32,939 nt of DNA, from assembly GCA_017941705.1 (NCBI GenBank), contig JAGAVX010000142.1:1-32939 (forward strand). Reading direction: 5' to 3'. Numbering within the stretch: position 1 is the stretch's first letter; every line of letters begins with the position of its first letter. The stretch is from Atopobiaceae bacterium. GTDB taxonomy: Bacteria > Actinomycetota > Coriobacteriia > Coriobacteriales > Atopobiaceae. Below, piece by piece: positions 8,401 to 15,446 of the stretch. The translations under genes were made by a program, and so were the position numbers. The notes under the pieces are model-generated. The model saw only the letters and a list, made by a program, of their open reading frames with translations. It made no database searches and was not told the DNA's origin.

Positions 8401-8542
8401 CACTGTCATTCGTGCCACATTCGTCAACCATCTACCGCTCTCATACCAAAGCATGACAAATCACGGGCATGCTTGTCTTAAGCTATGAGGTGTTATTGCG
8501 ATCGTTCGACCTGTCCGTCTGAATCACGAGAGAGGGCCCGAA

Positions 8543-9502
8543 ATGTCCAACGACGATATCGCCGCAGCCGTCTTGGAATGCGTCGGTGGCCTCTCTAACG
8601 TTTCGTGTAGCTCCCTTTGTGCAACACGCCTGCGCATTACCCTCAACGAGGCCGATCGCATCGAGCACAACGCCCTCAACCTCATTAATGGCGTACTTGG
8701 GGTCGCAAAGCGCGGAGCCAACGGCATAGAGGTCGTTTTTGGGCCAAACCTTGTCCGCGGGGTATATCAGTCTTTCGAGCGCCTCACGGGGCCCATGGCC
8801 GAGCGGCAGGACGACTCGACGGACTCCACACGCCCAAAGGTCGACAGCAACTTCCAAGTGACCATAACGCCCGAAACACCCGGGCGTCCGCAGGTGCAGA
8901 TCGCGGTGCCACGCCCGACCACCGACCGCGCCCCCGTCGAGGACAACGAGACCAATGCGCTGCTCGAGATTCTCGACGAGGTCTCATCTGATTCAGCATC
9001 GCCTGGCATCGCAGGCAAGCAAGTCAGCTCTGTCGATGATTTTGATGACGGAGCCCGACTACTGGTCATCAATGGCCCCAGCATCAACATGCTGGGCATA
9101 CGCGAACCCGAGATCTACGGCTCGAACGACTACTCAGCCCTACTGCAGGAATGCCACGACAGTGCCGCCGAAGCAGGCTTTGCAGAGTGCGAGTGCTACC
9201 AGTCGAACCATGAGGGTGACCTCATCGATCGCGTTCAGGATGCCTATGAGCTTTTTGACGCAATCGTGATCAACCCCGGCCCCTACACCCACACTTCCAT
9301 TGCTTTGGCTGATGCGCTACGCGCCGTCGGAATCCCAGCCATCGAGGTGCACCTCTCTGACACAAAAAGACGCGAGGACTATCGTCGCCACTCCTTTGTC
9401 GCAGAGGCTTGTATCGACCTCATTGAGGGTATGGGAATTGCGGGGTACCGAAAGGCGATCTTTGCCTTGGCCCGACATCTCGAACTCGACCAGCTCTCGT
9501 AG
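8543..9502 (+). CDS. PTS EIIB (glucose-type) domain fused to type II 3-dehydroquinate dehydratase
   Basis: One 319-aa frame contains two unrelated domains. Residues 1-78 match a PTS_EIIB type 1 domain: CVGGLSNV, then LCATRLRITL with Cys26 where the phosphorylated Cys of EIIB (CITRLR) lies, and GIEVVFGPN. Residues 79-171 are an Asp/Ser/Pro-rich linker. Residues 172-319 are AroQ dehydroquinase, which dehydrates 3-dehydroquinate to 3-dehydroshikimate: LLVINGPS, GIREPEIYG (Arg187, Tyr192), QSNHEGDLID (His223), NPGPYTHTS (His250) and EVHLSDTKRRED. No membrane or EIIC segment is present, so it is not a transporter. The start is supported by GAGAGAGGG just upstream. It supplies the one shikimate step absent from the preceding genes. 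Odd points are Ser180 in place of the usual NGPN Asn and Ala256 where many members have Arg. A PTS-phosphorylation role is inferred. Confidence 0.88.
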   Translation: MSNDDIAAAVLECVGGLSNVSCSSLCATRLRITLNEADRIEHNALNLINGVLGVAKRGANGIEVVFGPNLVRGVYQSFERLTGPMAERQDDSTDSTRPKVDSNFQVTITPETPGRPQVQIAVPRPTTDRAPVEDNETNALLEILDEVSSDSASPGIAGKQVSSVDDFDDGARLLVINGPSINMLGIREPEIYGSNDYSALLQECHDSAAEAGFAECECYQSNHEGDLIDRVQDAYELFDAIVINPGPYTHTSIALADALRAVGIPAIEVHLSDTKRREDYRRHSFVAEACIDLIEGMGIAGYRKAIFALARHLELDQLS

Positions 9503-9550
9503 GACAAACACGTAGGACAATTGCTTCACTTGCAAGAAGAGCGAACACAA

Positions 9551-9584
9551 AGCGACCCGCCAGATGTTGACGGGTCGCTCTTTT
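9551..9584. terminator. Bidirectional terminator
   Basis: AGCGACCCG (9551-9559) pairs with CGGGTCGCT (9571-9579) around an 11-nt loop and is followed by CTTTT on the plus strand. Read on the minus strand it is followed by TTGTGTT. It lies between the convergent EIIB-AroQ and cyclo-ligase genes and can serve both. Confidence 0.85.
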
Positions 9585-9606
9585 CATATTGATCTATTTG
9601 AGCTTG

Positions 9607-10206
9607 TTAGACAGCGCGCTTACACTTCCAGACCGCTCCATCGCTCACAAGGACGTCCATTGGAATATCGTGGTCATCATGTGGCAGTGGATTGCTGCTT
9701 ATCCTGAGCGCTCTCACCAGTCCAACCTTGACGCCCGGATAATCTGCAAGGAAGTTGTCATAGTATCCGGCACCATAACCGATGCGATATCCCTCGGCAT
9801 CAAACACGAGCCCGGGAACGAGGCAGATGGAGTCAGCAAAGTCAGCTTCGTCGATGGGAGAACAAGCCTTGGGGTCAGGCTCGAGAACGCCGCGTGAGCC
9901 AGCATGTAAGCCCTCGAGCGAGTCGATCTCATAGAACACAAGCCTACCACGGTCGCAGACGGGCAATGCCACACGCTTGCCATCCTTCCAAGCCTTGTGA
10001 ATCAGCGCCTCCGTGTCGTACTCGTTGCGATAGGTCACGTACGCAAGAATGAGCGGGGTCTTGCGATACGTAGCCATGGCGGTAAAGTGCGTACGCACCT
10101 CACGATCAACACGTTCTGCATGAGCGGGAGCGAGCTGCATCTCAACTGCCTCGTACGCACTTCTCAATGCGCTCTTGCTTGCATCCTCACCGTACGTGCT
10201 TGCCAT
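9607..10206 (-). CDS. 5-formyltetrahydrofolate cyclo-ligase
   Basis: It converts 5-formyl-THF to 5,10-methenyl-THF with ATP, returning a storage folate to one-carbon metabolism. The protein is 199 aa, normal for the family. The nucleotide- and substrate-binding motif RIGYGAGYYDNFL is clear, preceded by LVPGLVFD, and the N-terminal half carries a KRVALPVCD strand. Basic residues expected near the N-terminus for ATP are less obvious. ATG 10206 is preferred because GGAG lies 6 nt upstream; a TTG four codons earlier overlaps that site. It diverges from the YgjP-like gene. Confidence 0.9.
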   Translation of the reverse strand: MASTYGEDASKSALRSAYEAVEMQLAPAHAERVDREVRTHFTAMATYRKTPLILAYVTYRNEYDTEALIHKAWKDGKRVALPVCDRGRLVFYEIDSLEGLHAGSRGVLEPDPKACSPIDEADFADSICLVPGLVFDAEGYRIGYGAGYYDNFLADYPGVKVGLVRALRISSNPLPHDDHDIPMDVLVSDGAVWKCKRAV

Positions 10207-10229
10207 AAGGCGCTCCAATCTTCCGACTC

Positions 10230-10294
10230 ACGATAGTGTATCGTATGGATGTTTTCCGGTAAATTGCCACTGGCATTTCTGCTGGTTAACAGCA
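10230..10294. promoter_or_regulatory. Two inverted repeats between divergent genes
   Basis: ACGATA (10230-10235) and TATCGT (10239-10244) form a perfect 6-bp inverted repeat with a 3-nt centre. TGCTG (10280-10284) and CAGCA (10290-10294) form a second. They lie in the 122-nt space between the divergent cyclo-ligase and YgjP-like genes, where promoters for both must be. They could be operators; no regulator is identifiable. Confidence 0.3.
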
Positions 10295-10328
10295 TATGTT
10301 TTGACCGTTGAAAGGCGATTGCGTACGT

Positions 10329-11054
10329 ATGGGTGATTCGAGTGTCGAGCGGAGGGTCATTACGGTCGATGGAATCGATGTGACACTCACGCGAAAACGT
10401 GTCAAGAATATCAACTTGCGAGTAGACCATTCTGGAAACGTGCTGGTAAGCGCTCCGGCCCGGGTCTCGCAGCGCACAATCGAGGAATTCGTCACCTCTC
10501 GTCTCGCATGGATCAAATCCGCCCGTAGCCGGGTACAACGCGAACGCAAACAGATGGAACACGCATGCACCGAGGGGGCGACCATCTATCTTTGGGGTGA
10601 GCCGATGACAATCAGATTCGATGCTACGGCAAAGCCCAAAGGAAACGCTCGCTTTCACTTCGAGAAGGAGGATGGCAAGCTCGCAGTCTTCATGCGTGCC
10701 GCCGACTCGAGTGACGATCAGGCGCGTGAGCGTGCGTTTGACAGATGGCTCAAAACCGAGTTGATGGAGCACGTGAGCGTTCTTTTACCCATCTGTGAGC
10801 AGCTTGTCGGACGCAGTTGTGGCATGGTTCGCATTCGAAGGATGAAGTCGAGGTGGGGCAGCTGCAACACCAAGACGGGGGTCATCACGCTCAACGCCTC
10901 GCTTGTCCACTATGACCGCAGGTGCCTCTCGTACGTCATCACCCATGAGCTCTGCCATCTGCACGAGCCAAGTCATAACAAACGCTTTCACCAGCTGATG
11001 GACGCATTCTGTCCAGATTGGCGTGAGTGCAGGGCGCTGCTCAATTCCAAATAG
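10329..11054 (+). CDS. YgjP-family (DUF45, SprT-like) metal-dependent hydrolase
   Basis: The protein is 241 aa with a C-terminal zincin fold. The metal motif HELCHLHEPSHNKRF contains HExxH plus a further His, and it is preceded by the family signature RRMKSRWGSCNTKTGVITLN. Family members are predicted metallopeptidases; some have been reported as nucleotide pyrophosphohydrolases, and the true substrate is unsettled. The N-terminal half is a beta-rich region of unknown role. ATG 10329 has only a distant AAAGG (13 nt). An in-frame TTG at 10308 would add seven residues without a better site, so the start is uncertain by that amount. Confidence 0.85.
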   Translation: MGDSSVERRVITVDGIDVTLTRKRVKNINLRVDHSGNVLVSAPARVSQRTIEEFVTSRLAWIKSARSRVQRERKQMEHACTEGATIYLWGEPMTIRFDATAKPKGNARFHFEKEDGKLAVFMRAADSSDDQARERAFDRWLKTELMEHVSVLLPICEQLVGRSCGMVRIRRMKSRWGSCNTKTGVITLNASLVHYDRRCLSYVITHELCHLHEPSHNKRFHQLMDAFCPDWRECRALLNSK

Positions 11055-11088
11055 AAGGCGTCTCGGACGCACTTGTCCGAGACGCCTT
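11055..11088. terminator. Strong hairpin between convergent genes
   Basis: A perfect 14-bp stem, AAGGCGTCTCGGAC (11055-11068) with GTCCGAGACGCCTT (11075-11088), and a 6-nt loop. It starts immediately after the YgjP-like stop codon. The U-tract is weak on both strands (TTCTATTT on the minus side), but the position suits a bidirectional terminator for this gene and trpS. Confidence 0.8.
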
Positions 11089-11121
11089 GACGCACGATGC
11101 CCACGTTATTCACGAATCGGG

Positions 11122-12174
11122 CTAGTAGACCATCCCCATTGCCTCGCGGACTTCCTGGAGCGTCTTCTCGGCAACCTCATTTGCACGGATGTTGCCCTCA
11201 CGCAGGACATCCTTGACATAGTCAAGATCCTGCTCGTACTGGTGGCGGCGTTCACGAATCGGGGCAAAATAGCCATTGACGGCTTCGGTTACGACCTTCT
11301 TCAGCTGTCCCGCTCCCCCATTGCCGATCTCCTCAGCCAGCTCGACGGGATCGCGGTCGAGGCATATGCCTGCCGTAGTGAGCAGCGCCGAGACGCCCGG
11401 CCTGTTGTCGGGGTCGTAGGTAATGAATCGCTCGGAGTCCGTGCGCGACTTCTTGATCAGCTTCGCGGTCTCCTGCTCGGTCATGCTGATGGAGATGGCA
11501 TTGCCATAGCTCTTGCTCATCTTGCGCCCGTCGAGGCCGGGGATGAGTGGCGTGGAGGTAAGGAGACCCGCTACGTCTGGGAACACCTTGCCGTAACGAT
11601 CGTTGAAACGACGGGCAATCTTGGCCGTCACCTCGATGTGGGGCAGCTGGTCGCGCCCGACCGGCACGATATTGCCCTTGCAAAAGAGGATGTCACATGC
11701 CTGATGCACCGGATAGGTCAGCAACAGCCCGGTGAGGGAATGCCCCGAGGCCTCCATCTCGGCCTTGACTGTGGGGTTGCGCTGCAGTTCCGCCTCGGAC
11801 ACAAGCGAGAGAAACGGCAGCATGAGCTGGTTCTCGGCCGGAACTGCCGAGTGAGTGAAGATCATCGTCTTCTCTGGGTCGATACCGCACGCCAGGTAGT
11901 CCATCACCATGTTGTACACATTGTCTTGAATGTGCTCAGTCGTGTCGCGATCGGTGATGACCTGATAGTCCGCGATAATGATATTGGTCTTCACGCCAAG
12001 GTCCTGCAGGCGGACGCGCTCGACGAGCGTGCCAAAGTAGTGCCCGAGATGCAGTCTGCCCGTGGGACGGTCACCGGTGAGCATGGTGTACTTGGCGGCG
12101 TTGCCAGCGGCAATGTCGTCCTGAATCTGGTTGGAGCGGCGCAGCGCCGCCTCATAGCTTCCCTCATTGGGCAT
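11122..12174 (-). CDS. trpS: Tryptophanyl-tRNA synthetase
   Basis: A class I aminoacyl-tRNA synthetase that charges tRNA-Trp. The protein is 350 aa, as expected. The HIGH-type motif appears as GRLHLGHYFG and the KMSKS loop as GRKMSKSYGNAI; between them are NQLMLPFLSL and the VGRDQLPHIE segment conserved in TrpRS. ATG 12174 is chosen because GAAAGGA lies about 6 nt upstream; an in-frame GTG ten codons earlier has no such site. It stands alone, is not part of the aromatic operon, and I see no T-box in its 5' region. Confidence 0.96.
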   Translation of the reverse strand: MPNEGSYEAALRRSNQIQDDIAAGNAAKYTMLTGDRPTGRLHLGHYFGTLVERVRLQDLGVKTNIIIADYQVITDRDTTEHIQDNVYNMVMDYLACGIDPEKTMIFTHSAVPAENQLMLPFLSLVSEAELQRNPTVKAEMEASGHSLTGLLLTYPVHQACDILFCKGNIVPVGRDQLPHIEVTAKIARRFNDRYGKVFPDVAGLLTSTPLIPGLDGRKMSKSYGNAISISMTEQETAKLIKKSRTDSERFITYDPDNRPGVSALLTTAGICLDRDPVELAEEIGNGGAGQLKKVVTEAVNGYFAPIRERRHQYEQDLDYVKDVLREGNIRANEVAEKTLQEVREAMGMVY

Positions 12175-12293
12175 GGGGGCATCCTTTCGGTAGGTCTTAA
12201 ACACAAGAAGTTATAGTACCGCAAATGCGGAGCTCATTGGAGCATCGAGGATTGTTCTCCTTGCCCGATGTGCCAATGTCCCTCATAACAGAA

Positions 12294-12315
12294 CGGGCGC
12301 CCCAAAGGGCGCCCG
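12294..12315 (-). terminator. Terminator-like hairpin after the YfcC gene
   Basis: CGGGCGCC (12294-12301) pairs with GGCGCCCG (12308-12315), loop of 6 nt. On the minus strand it is followed by a poor TTCTGTTAT tract. It lies 23 nt after the yfcC stop and upstream of trpS. Confidence 0.65.
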
Positions 12316-12338
12316 GCACAGGGTATGTAGCTCGTTGT

Positions 12339-13808
12339 CTAGAGAGCCATGAAGGCGATGGTCAGCACGATCATGCAGATCACGGACATGACAACGATGA
12401 TCTTGGTGCAGAACTTGACCCAGGTGGAGTACTCGATGCGGGACAGTGCAAGACCACCCATGATGGCGCCAGAGGTCGGGGTGATCAGGTTGACGACACC
12501 AGAGGCGGCGCAGAAGGTCATGACCATGACGGACGGGTTGAAGCCAAGCTGCTGAGCCAGGGGCCCCATGATGGGCATGGACACGCCAGCCATGCCGGAG
12601 GTCGAGGGGATGAGGAAGGACAGCAGGAAGTACAGGAGGTAGGAGCCAACCGAGAAGACGACGCCGGAGGTACCCGCCAGTGCATTGGAGGCGGCGGACA
12701 GGACGTACATGTCGAGGCCGGTCGCAGCCATGAGGACGGAGACGCCACGGGCGAGAGCGATAACCATGACGACGGACATCATATCGCCAGCGCCAGCCAT
12801 GAACTCGTCAACAATCTCGTGCTCGCTCATGCCACCGACGATACCGATGATGATGCCGAGCAGCAGGAACCACGTGGTGGCCTCCTGGAAGTACCACCAG
12901 CCCAGAGGAACACCGGTGAGGAAGCTCGACCAGCTGTGGCCGTCAGGATCAAAGCCAGGGTTGAACCAGTCGATGCCGAGGTCCTCCCAGGGAATGAAGG
13001 AGACGATCATGACGACGAAAGCGAGAGCGAAGAGGACGAGGACGCCCTTCTGCTTGTCGGTAAGCGTAACGTCACCAGCCTCGGAGGCAGCGCCATACTG
13101 TGCCTCGGCGTTCGCGGTCTCAGTCGCAGACATGAGAGTGCGGCTAGGGTCAGCCTTGACCTTCTTCGCATACTGCAGCACGAAGAAGACGGCGATAATG
13201 TAGGTGATCACGAGCAGGGCAAGGCCGAGGCCGATGAAGATGGTCTGGTCACCCTTGATGCCAACGCCATCGAGAGCTGCGCCTGCAGCGCCAACGGCAA
13301 AGGGGTTGACGGTGGAGCCCAGGCAACCGACGCCAGCACCAAGAAGCACGATCATGGCACCGGTGAGGGAGTCAAAGCCTGCGGCCATCATAGTTGCAGA
13401 AAGCAGGGCATAGAAGCCGACGGTCTCCTCGCACATGCCATAGGTCGTTCCGCCGAGGGCAAAAATAGCCATCAGGATGGGGATGAGCTTGAGCTCGTTT
13501 CCGCCCATCTTCTTTACCAAGACGGCAATGCCGTCGGCAATGGCGTTGGTCTTATTGACGATGCCGAGGAAGCCACCGAGCACCATGACGAAGAGGCAAA
13601 CATCGATTGCGTCCGCGAAACCGCGAACGGGAGACATCAGGAAATCGGACAGCGTCGCTGCGACAACCGAACCCTCCTCCCCATCGATCGTGTACGTAGC
13701 GCCATTGAGGAAGATCGTGATGATTGCCACGATCGCCAAGAGGATGAGGATGATCGAGAAGCTGGTGAGCATCTCCCTCTTCTTCTTGGGCTGAGCGGTA
13801 TCTGCCAT
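12339..13808 (-). CDS. YfcC-family (DcuC/C4-dicarboxylate carrier superfamily) membrane transporter
   Basis: The protein is 489 aa and strongly hydrophobic, with roughly a dozen membrane segments and a charged cytoplasmic loop around residues 215-245. Conserved-looking polar stretches within the membrane are GGTTYGMCEE and GCLGSTVNPFAVG in the first half and IPSTSGMAGVSMPIMGPLA and NLITPTSGAIMGG in the second, the paired-hairpin pattern of this superfamily. Homologues often sit in arginine deiminase loci and are considered candidate arginine/ornithine or peptide-linked carriers, but substrates are not firmly known. ATG 13808 is preceded by AAAGGAG. It is the last gene of the arc cluster, separated from the aminotransferase by a terminator and an ARG-box-like site, so it probably has its own promoter. 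Confidence 0.85.
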   Translation of the reverse strand: MADTAQPKKKREMLTSFSIILILLAIVAIITIFLNGATYTIDGEEGSVVAATLSDFLMSPVRGFADAIDVCLFVMVLGGFLGIVNKTNAIADGIAVLVKKMGGNELKLIPILMAIFALGGTTYGMCEETVGFYALLSATMMAAGFDSLTGAMIVLLGAGVGCLGSTVNPFAVGAAGAALDGVGIKGDQTIFIGLGLALLVITYIIAVFFVLQYAKKVKADPSRTLMSATETANAEAQYGAASEAGDVTLTDKQKGVLVLFALAFVVMIVSFIPWEDLGIDWFNPGFDPDGHSWSSFLTGVPLGWWYFQEATTWFLLLGIIIGIVGGMSEHEIVDEFMAGAGDMMSVVMVIALARGVSVLMAATGLDMYVLSAASNALAGTSGVVFSVGSYLLYFLLSFLIPSTSGMAGVSMPIMGPLAQQLGFNPSVMVMTFCAASGVVNLITPTSGAIMGGLALSRIEYSTWVKFCTKIIVVMSVICMIVLTIAFMAL

Positions 13809-13936
13809 TTCAGATACTCCTTTCAACGCGTGGTTCCAACGAACCTTGCGAAACCCTACCGAAATGCAATGCCGACACAATGCACAAACATTGCCTCTTT
13901 AGAGTACGACCTCTTCTACACGATTACAAGTGTCAA

Positions 13937-13954
13937 ATTGGAATCTTATCCAAT
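13937..13954. promoter_or_regulatory. Inverted repeat ATTGGA-N6-TCCAAT, candidate operator
   Basis: A perfect 6-bp inverted repeat with a 6-nt spacer directly abuts a minus-strand TTGACA hexamer about 125 nt upstream of the yfcC start. Its placement suits an operator or activator site for yfcC. The regulator is unknown. Confidence 0.35.
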
Positions 13955-14139
13955 AGGTTACTTACATGGGGCAAGTGGTCGAATCCGCTCACGCTTTGGC
14001 TCCACTCCATGGTTATCTTGTAATCTATTTGTCATAATACCATGTGAACGGCTGTGTTTATGGCTATAGTGCTCTTGGTTGGCAGGGTTTCGGCTTATTC
14101 TTTCAAGCCTGAAGCATAACTTGTATCAAGAGCTGAGCA

Positions 14140-14157
14140 TATGCATAATTATTGAAT
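14140..14157. promoter_or_regulatory. ARG-box-like site (ArgR/AhrC)
   Basis: The core TGCATAATTATTGA (14142-14155) matches the ARG box core TGAATAATTATTCA at 12 of 14 positions and keeps the central AATTAT element. It lies about 330 nt upstream of yfcC and downstream of the aminotransferase, inside the arginine deiminase locus. The context makes arginine-responsive binding by an ArgR-type regulator plausible. No argR gene is in the window. Confidence 0.5.
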
Positions 14158-14185
14158 TTCTTACACATCTATGCACTCTCTATTA

Positions 14186-14217
14186 AAAACGAGGGGTGCT
14201 TTCACATCCCTCGTTTT
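14186..14217 (-). terminator. Terminator after the ArcT-like aminotransferase
   Basis: AAAACGAGGG (14186-14195) pairs with CCCTCGTTTT (14208-14217), loop of 12 nt. On the minus strand the stem runs into TTTTTAATAG, a good U-tract. It lies 34 nt after the aminotransferase stop. Confidence 0.9.
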
Positions 14218-14251
14218 GACCAAGTTCTAAATCTGATGAAATCGCATCTAA

Positions 14252-15373
14252 CTAGTCGAACTTCTCGTGCATGTAGGCGCTGAGCGTCGAGAGCCCCTCG
14301 CGCAGTACCGGCTCCGGCGCACAGTACCCTAGACGCGCGCCTCTCGGGAGGTCGAAACGGCTTCCCGGTACCAGCAACACGCCCGTGTCGTGCAGCAGGT
14401 CGAGGCAGAAGCTCTCGTCATCCTGCGGAATATCCAGCCGCATGTAGCTTACGCTCACGCCCTTGGGCGGAATCCAGCTTGCACGAGGCTCCGTGGCCAT
14501 CCAATCATTCACGATGTTGCGGTTGGTACGGATGATGCCCAAGTTGCGCTCGATCACCTTGGAACGATTGCGCAGCACATAGGTAGCGAGCGCATCGTTG
14601 AAAACGCCGCTGCATATCATCGTGTAGTCGCGGAGTACCCGCATACGGTCCGCCAGCTCCTTGTTGGAGACCGTCCAGCCACAGCGCGCGGCGGGTACGC
14701 TGTAGTCCTTGCTCACACTGTTGGTACAAACACCCTTGTCGTATAGGTCCACGATGCTCGTGCACTTCTCGGGTTCCTCCAGCGGGAAGAACACCTCGTC
14801 GCAAAGCACCCAGGCTCCGACGCTCTTTGCGATCTCGACTATCTCTTCCATAACGTCGGTCGTGATAACGGCGCCAAGCGGATTGCTCGCATTGTTGACG
14901 CAGATGAGGCGGGTATCAGGACGCACCAACCTCTTGAGCTCGTCGATGCGCGGTTGCCAGCCATCCTCCTCATGGATGACCCAGTGGTCCACCTCGGCGC
15001 CCAGGGCGGCAGGGAGGTCGTAGAGCGGCTGGTAGGTGGGATACTCCGCCACCACGTGGCAGCCAGGCTCCACCAAAGCCATGATGGCGTTGAGGTTGGC
15101 GCCTGTGCCGCCGTTCATCTGCAGAACGTTGTTTGGGTCGACATGCTTGTAGAGCTTGGCGACCTCCGCCTTGAAGTCTGCAGATCCCTCGATCCAGCCG
15201 TAGTTCATCTTCTCGCGGTTCAACTGCTCATAGAAGCTGTCGCCACCTTGTCCGTCGAGCTCCAGGATCTCCTTCATGGTGAGGCTCGCTATCGTGCTCT
15301 GGGCGATGTCGAGCCGTGCCTCATGCTCATAGTCGTTGAGGAATGCCTCAACGCCAATCGTCTTGATGTTCAT
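14252..15373 (-). CDS. Class I/II PLP aminotransferase, ArcT-like
   Basis: The protein is 373 aa with fold-type I aminotransferase features: NNASNPLGAVI (the NxxNPxG loop), CDEVFF with the PLP-pyridine Asp, SVSKDYSVPAARCGW containing the predicted Schiff-base Lys, and RGARLGYC with the substrate carboxylate-binding Arg. Substrate specificity cannot be read from sequence. Some lactobacillal arginine deiminase operons carry a transaminase called arcT in the same kind of position, so a role in handling arginine- or ornithine-derived amines is possible. The start is supported by GGAGAG upstream. A hairpin separates it from the antiporter and a strong terminator follows it. Confidence 0.82.
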   Translation of the reverse strand: MNIKTIGVEAFLNDYEHEARLDIAQSTIASLTMKEILELDGQGGDSFYEQLNREKMNYGWIEGSADFKAEVAKLYKHVDPNNVLQMNGGTGANLNAIMALVEPGCHVVAEYPTYQPLYDLPAALGAEVDHWVIHEEDGWQPRIDELKRLVRPDTRLICVNNASNPLGAVITTDVMEEIVEIAKSVGAWVLCDEVFFPLEEPEKCTSIVDLYDKGVCTNSVSKDYSVPAARCGWTVSNKELADRMRVLRDYTMICSGVFNDALATYVLRNRSKVIERNLGIIRTNRNIVNDWMATEPRASWIPPKGVSVSYMRLDIPQDDESFCLDLLHDTGVLLVPGSRFDLPRGARLGYCAPEPVLREGLSTLSAYMHEKFD

Positions 15374-15390
15374 GTCGCTCTCCTGTTATG

Positions 15391-15423
15391 GGAGGGGCGG
15401 CCCGACACACAGGGCACCCCTCC
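15391..15423 (-). other. Intercistronic hairpin between arcD-like and aminotransferase genes
   Basis: GGAGGGG (15391-15397) pairs with CCCCTCC (15417-15423). Inside, on the minus strand, GCCC pairs with GGGC. No U-tract follows, so it is better seen as an RNA-processing or stability element than a terminator. It sits about 17 nt before the aminotransferase start codon. Confidence 0.5.
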
Positions 15424-15446
15424 GCTCTGATTACCAGCGCCTGATC

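Larger units (their letters stand above)
13809..14251. other. Intergenic region upstream of yfcC
   Basis: The region is 443 nt, AT-rich and without a supportable gene. It holds the aminotransferase terminator (14186-14217), an ARG-box-like site (14140-14157), a small hairpin near 14089-14113, an inverted repeat (13937-13954) and, next to it, a perfect minus-strand TTGACA (13936-13931). No good -10 hexamer lies at normal spacing from that -35, so the transcription start is not assigned. Confidence 0.6.

Noticed and set aside
8543..8780. EIIB domain as evidence for a sugar transporter gene here
   Set aside because: No EIIC membrane segments or EIIA domain are in the frame or nearby; the fused partner is a soluble dehydroquinase.
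12175..12290. T-box or tryptophan-responsive attenuator before trpS
   Set aside because: The 5' region is short and shows no T-box motif, Trp-rich leader peptide or competing hairpins.
12225..14069. A 614-codon plus-strand open frame opposite the YfcC gene
   Set aside because: It is antisense to a clear membrane transporter. The translation is rich in Asp, His, Gly and Glu, as expected from reading hydrophobic codons backwards, and it has no ribosome site or recognisable domain.
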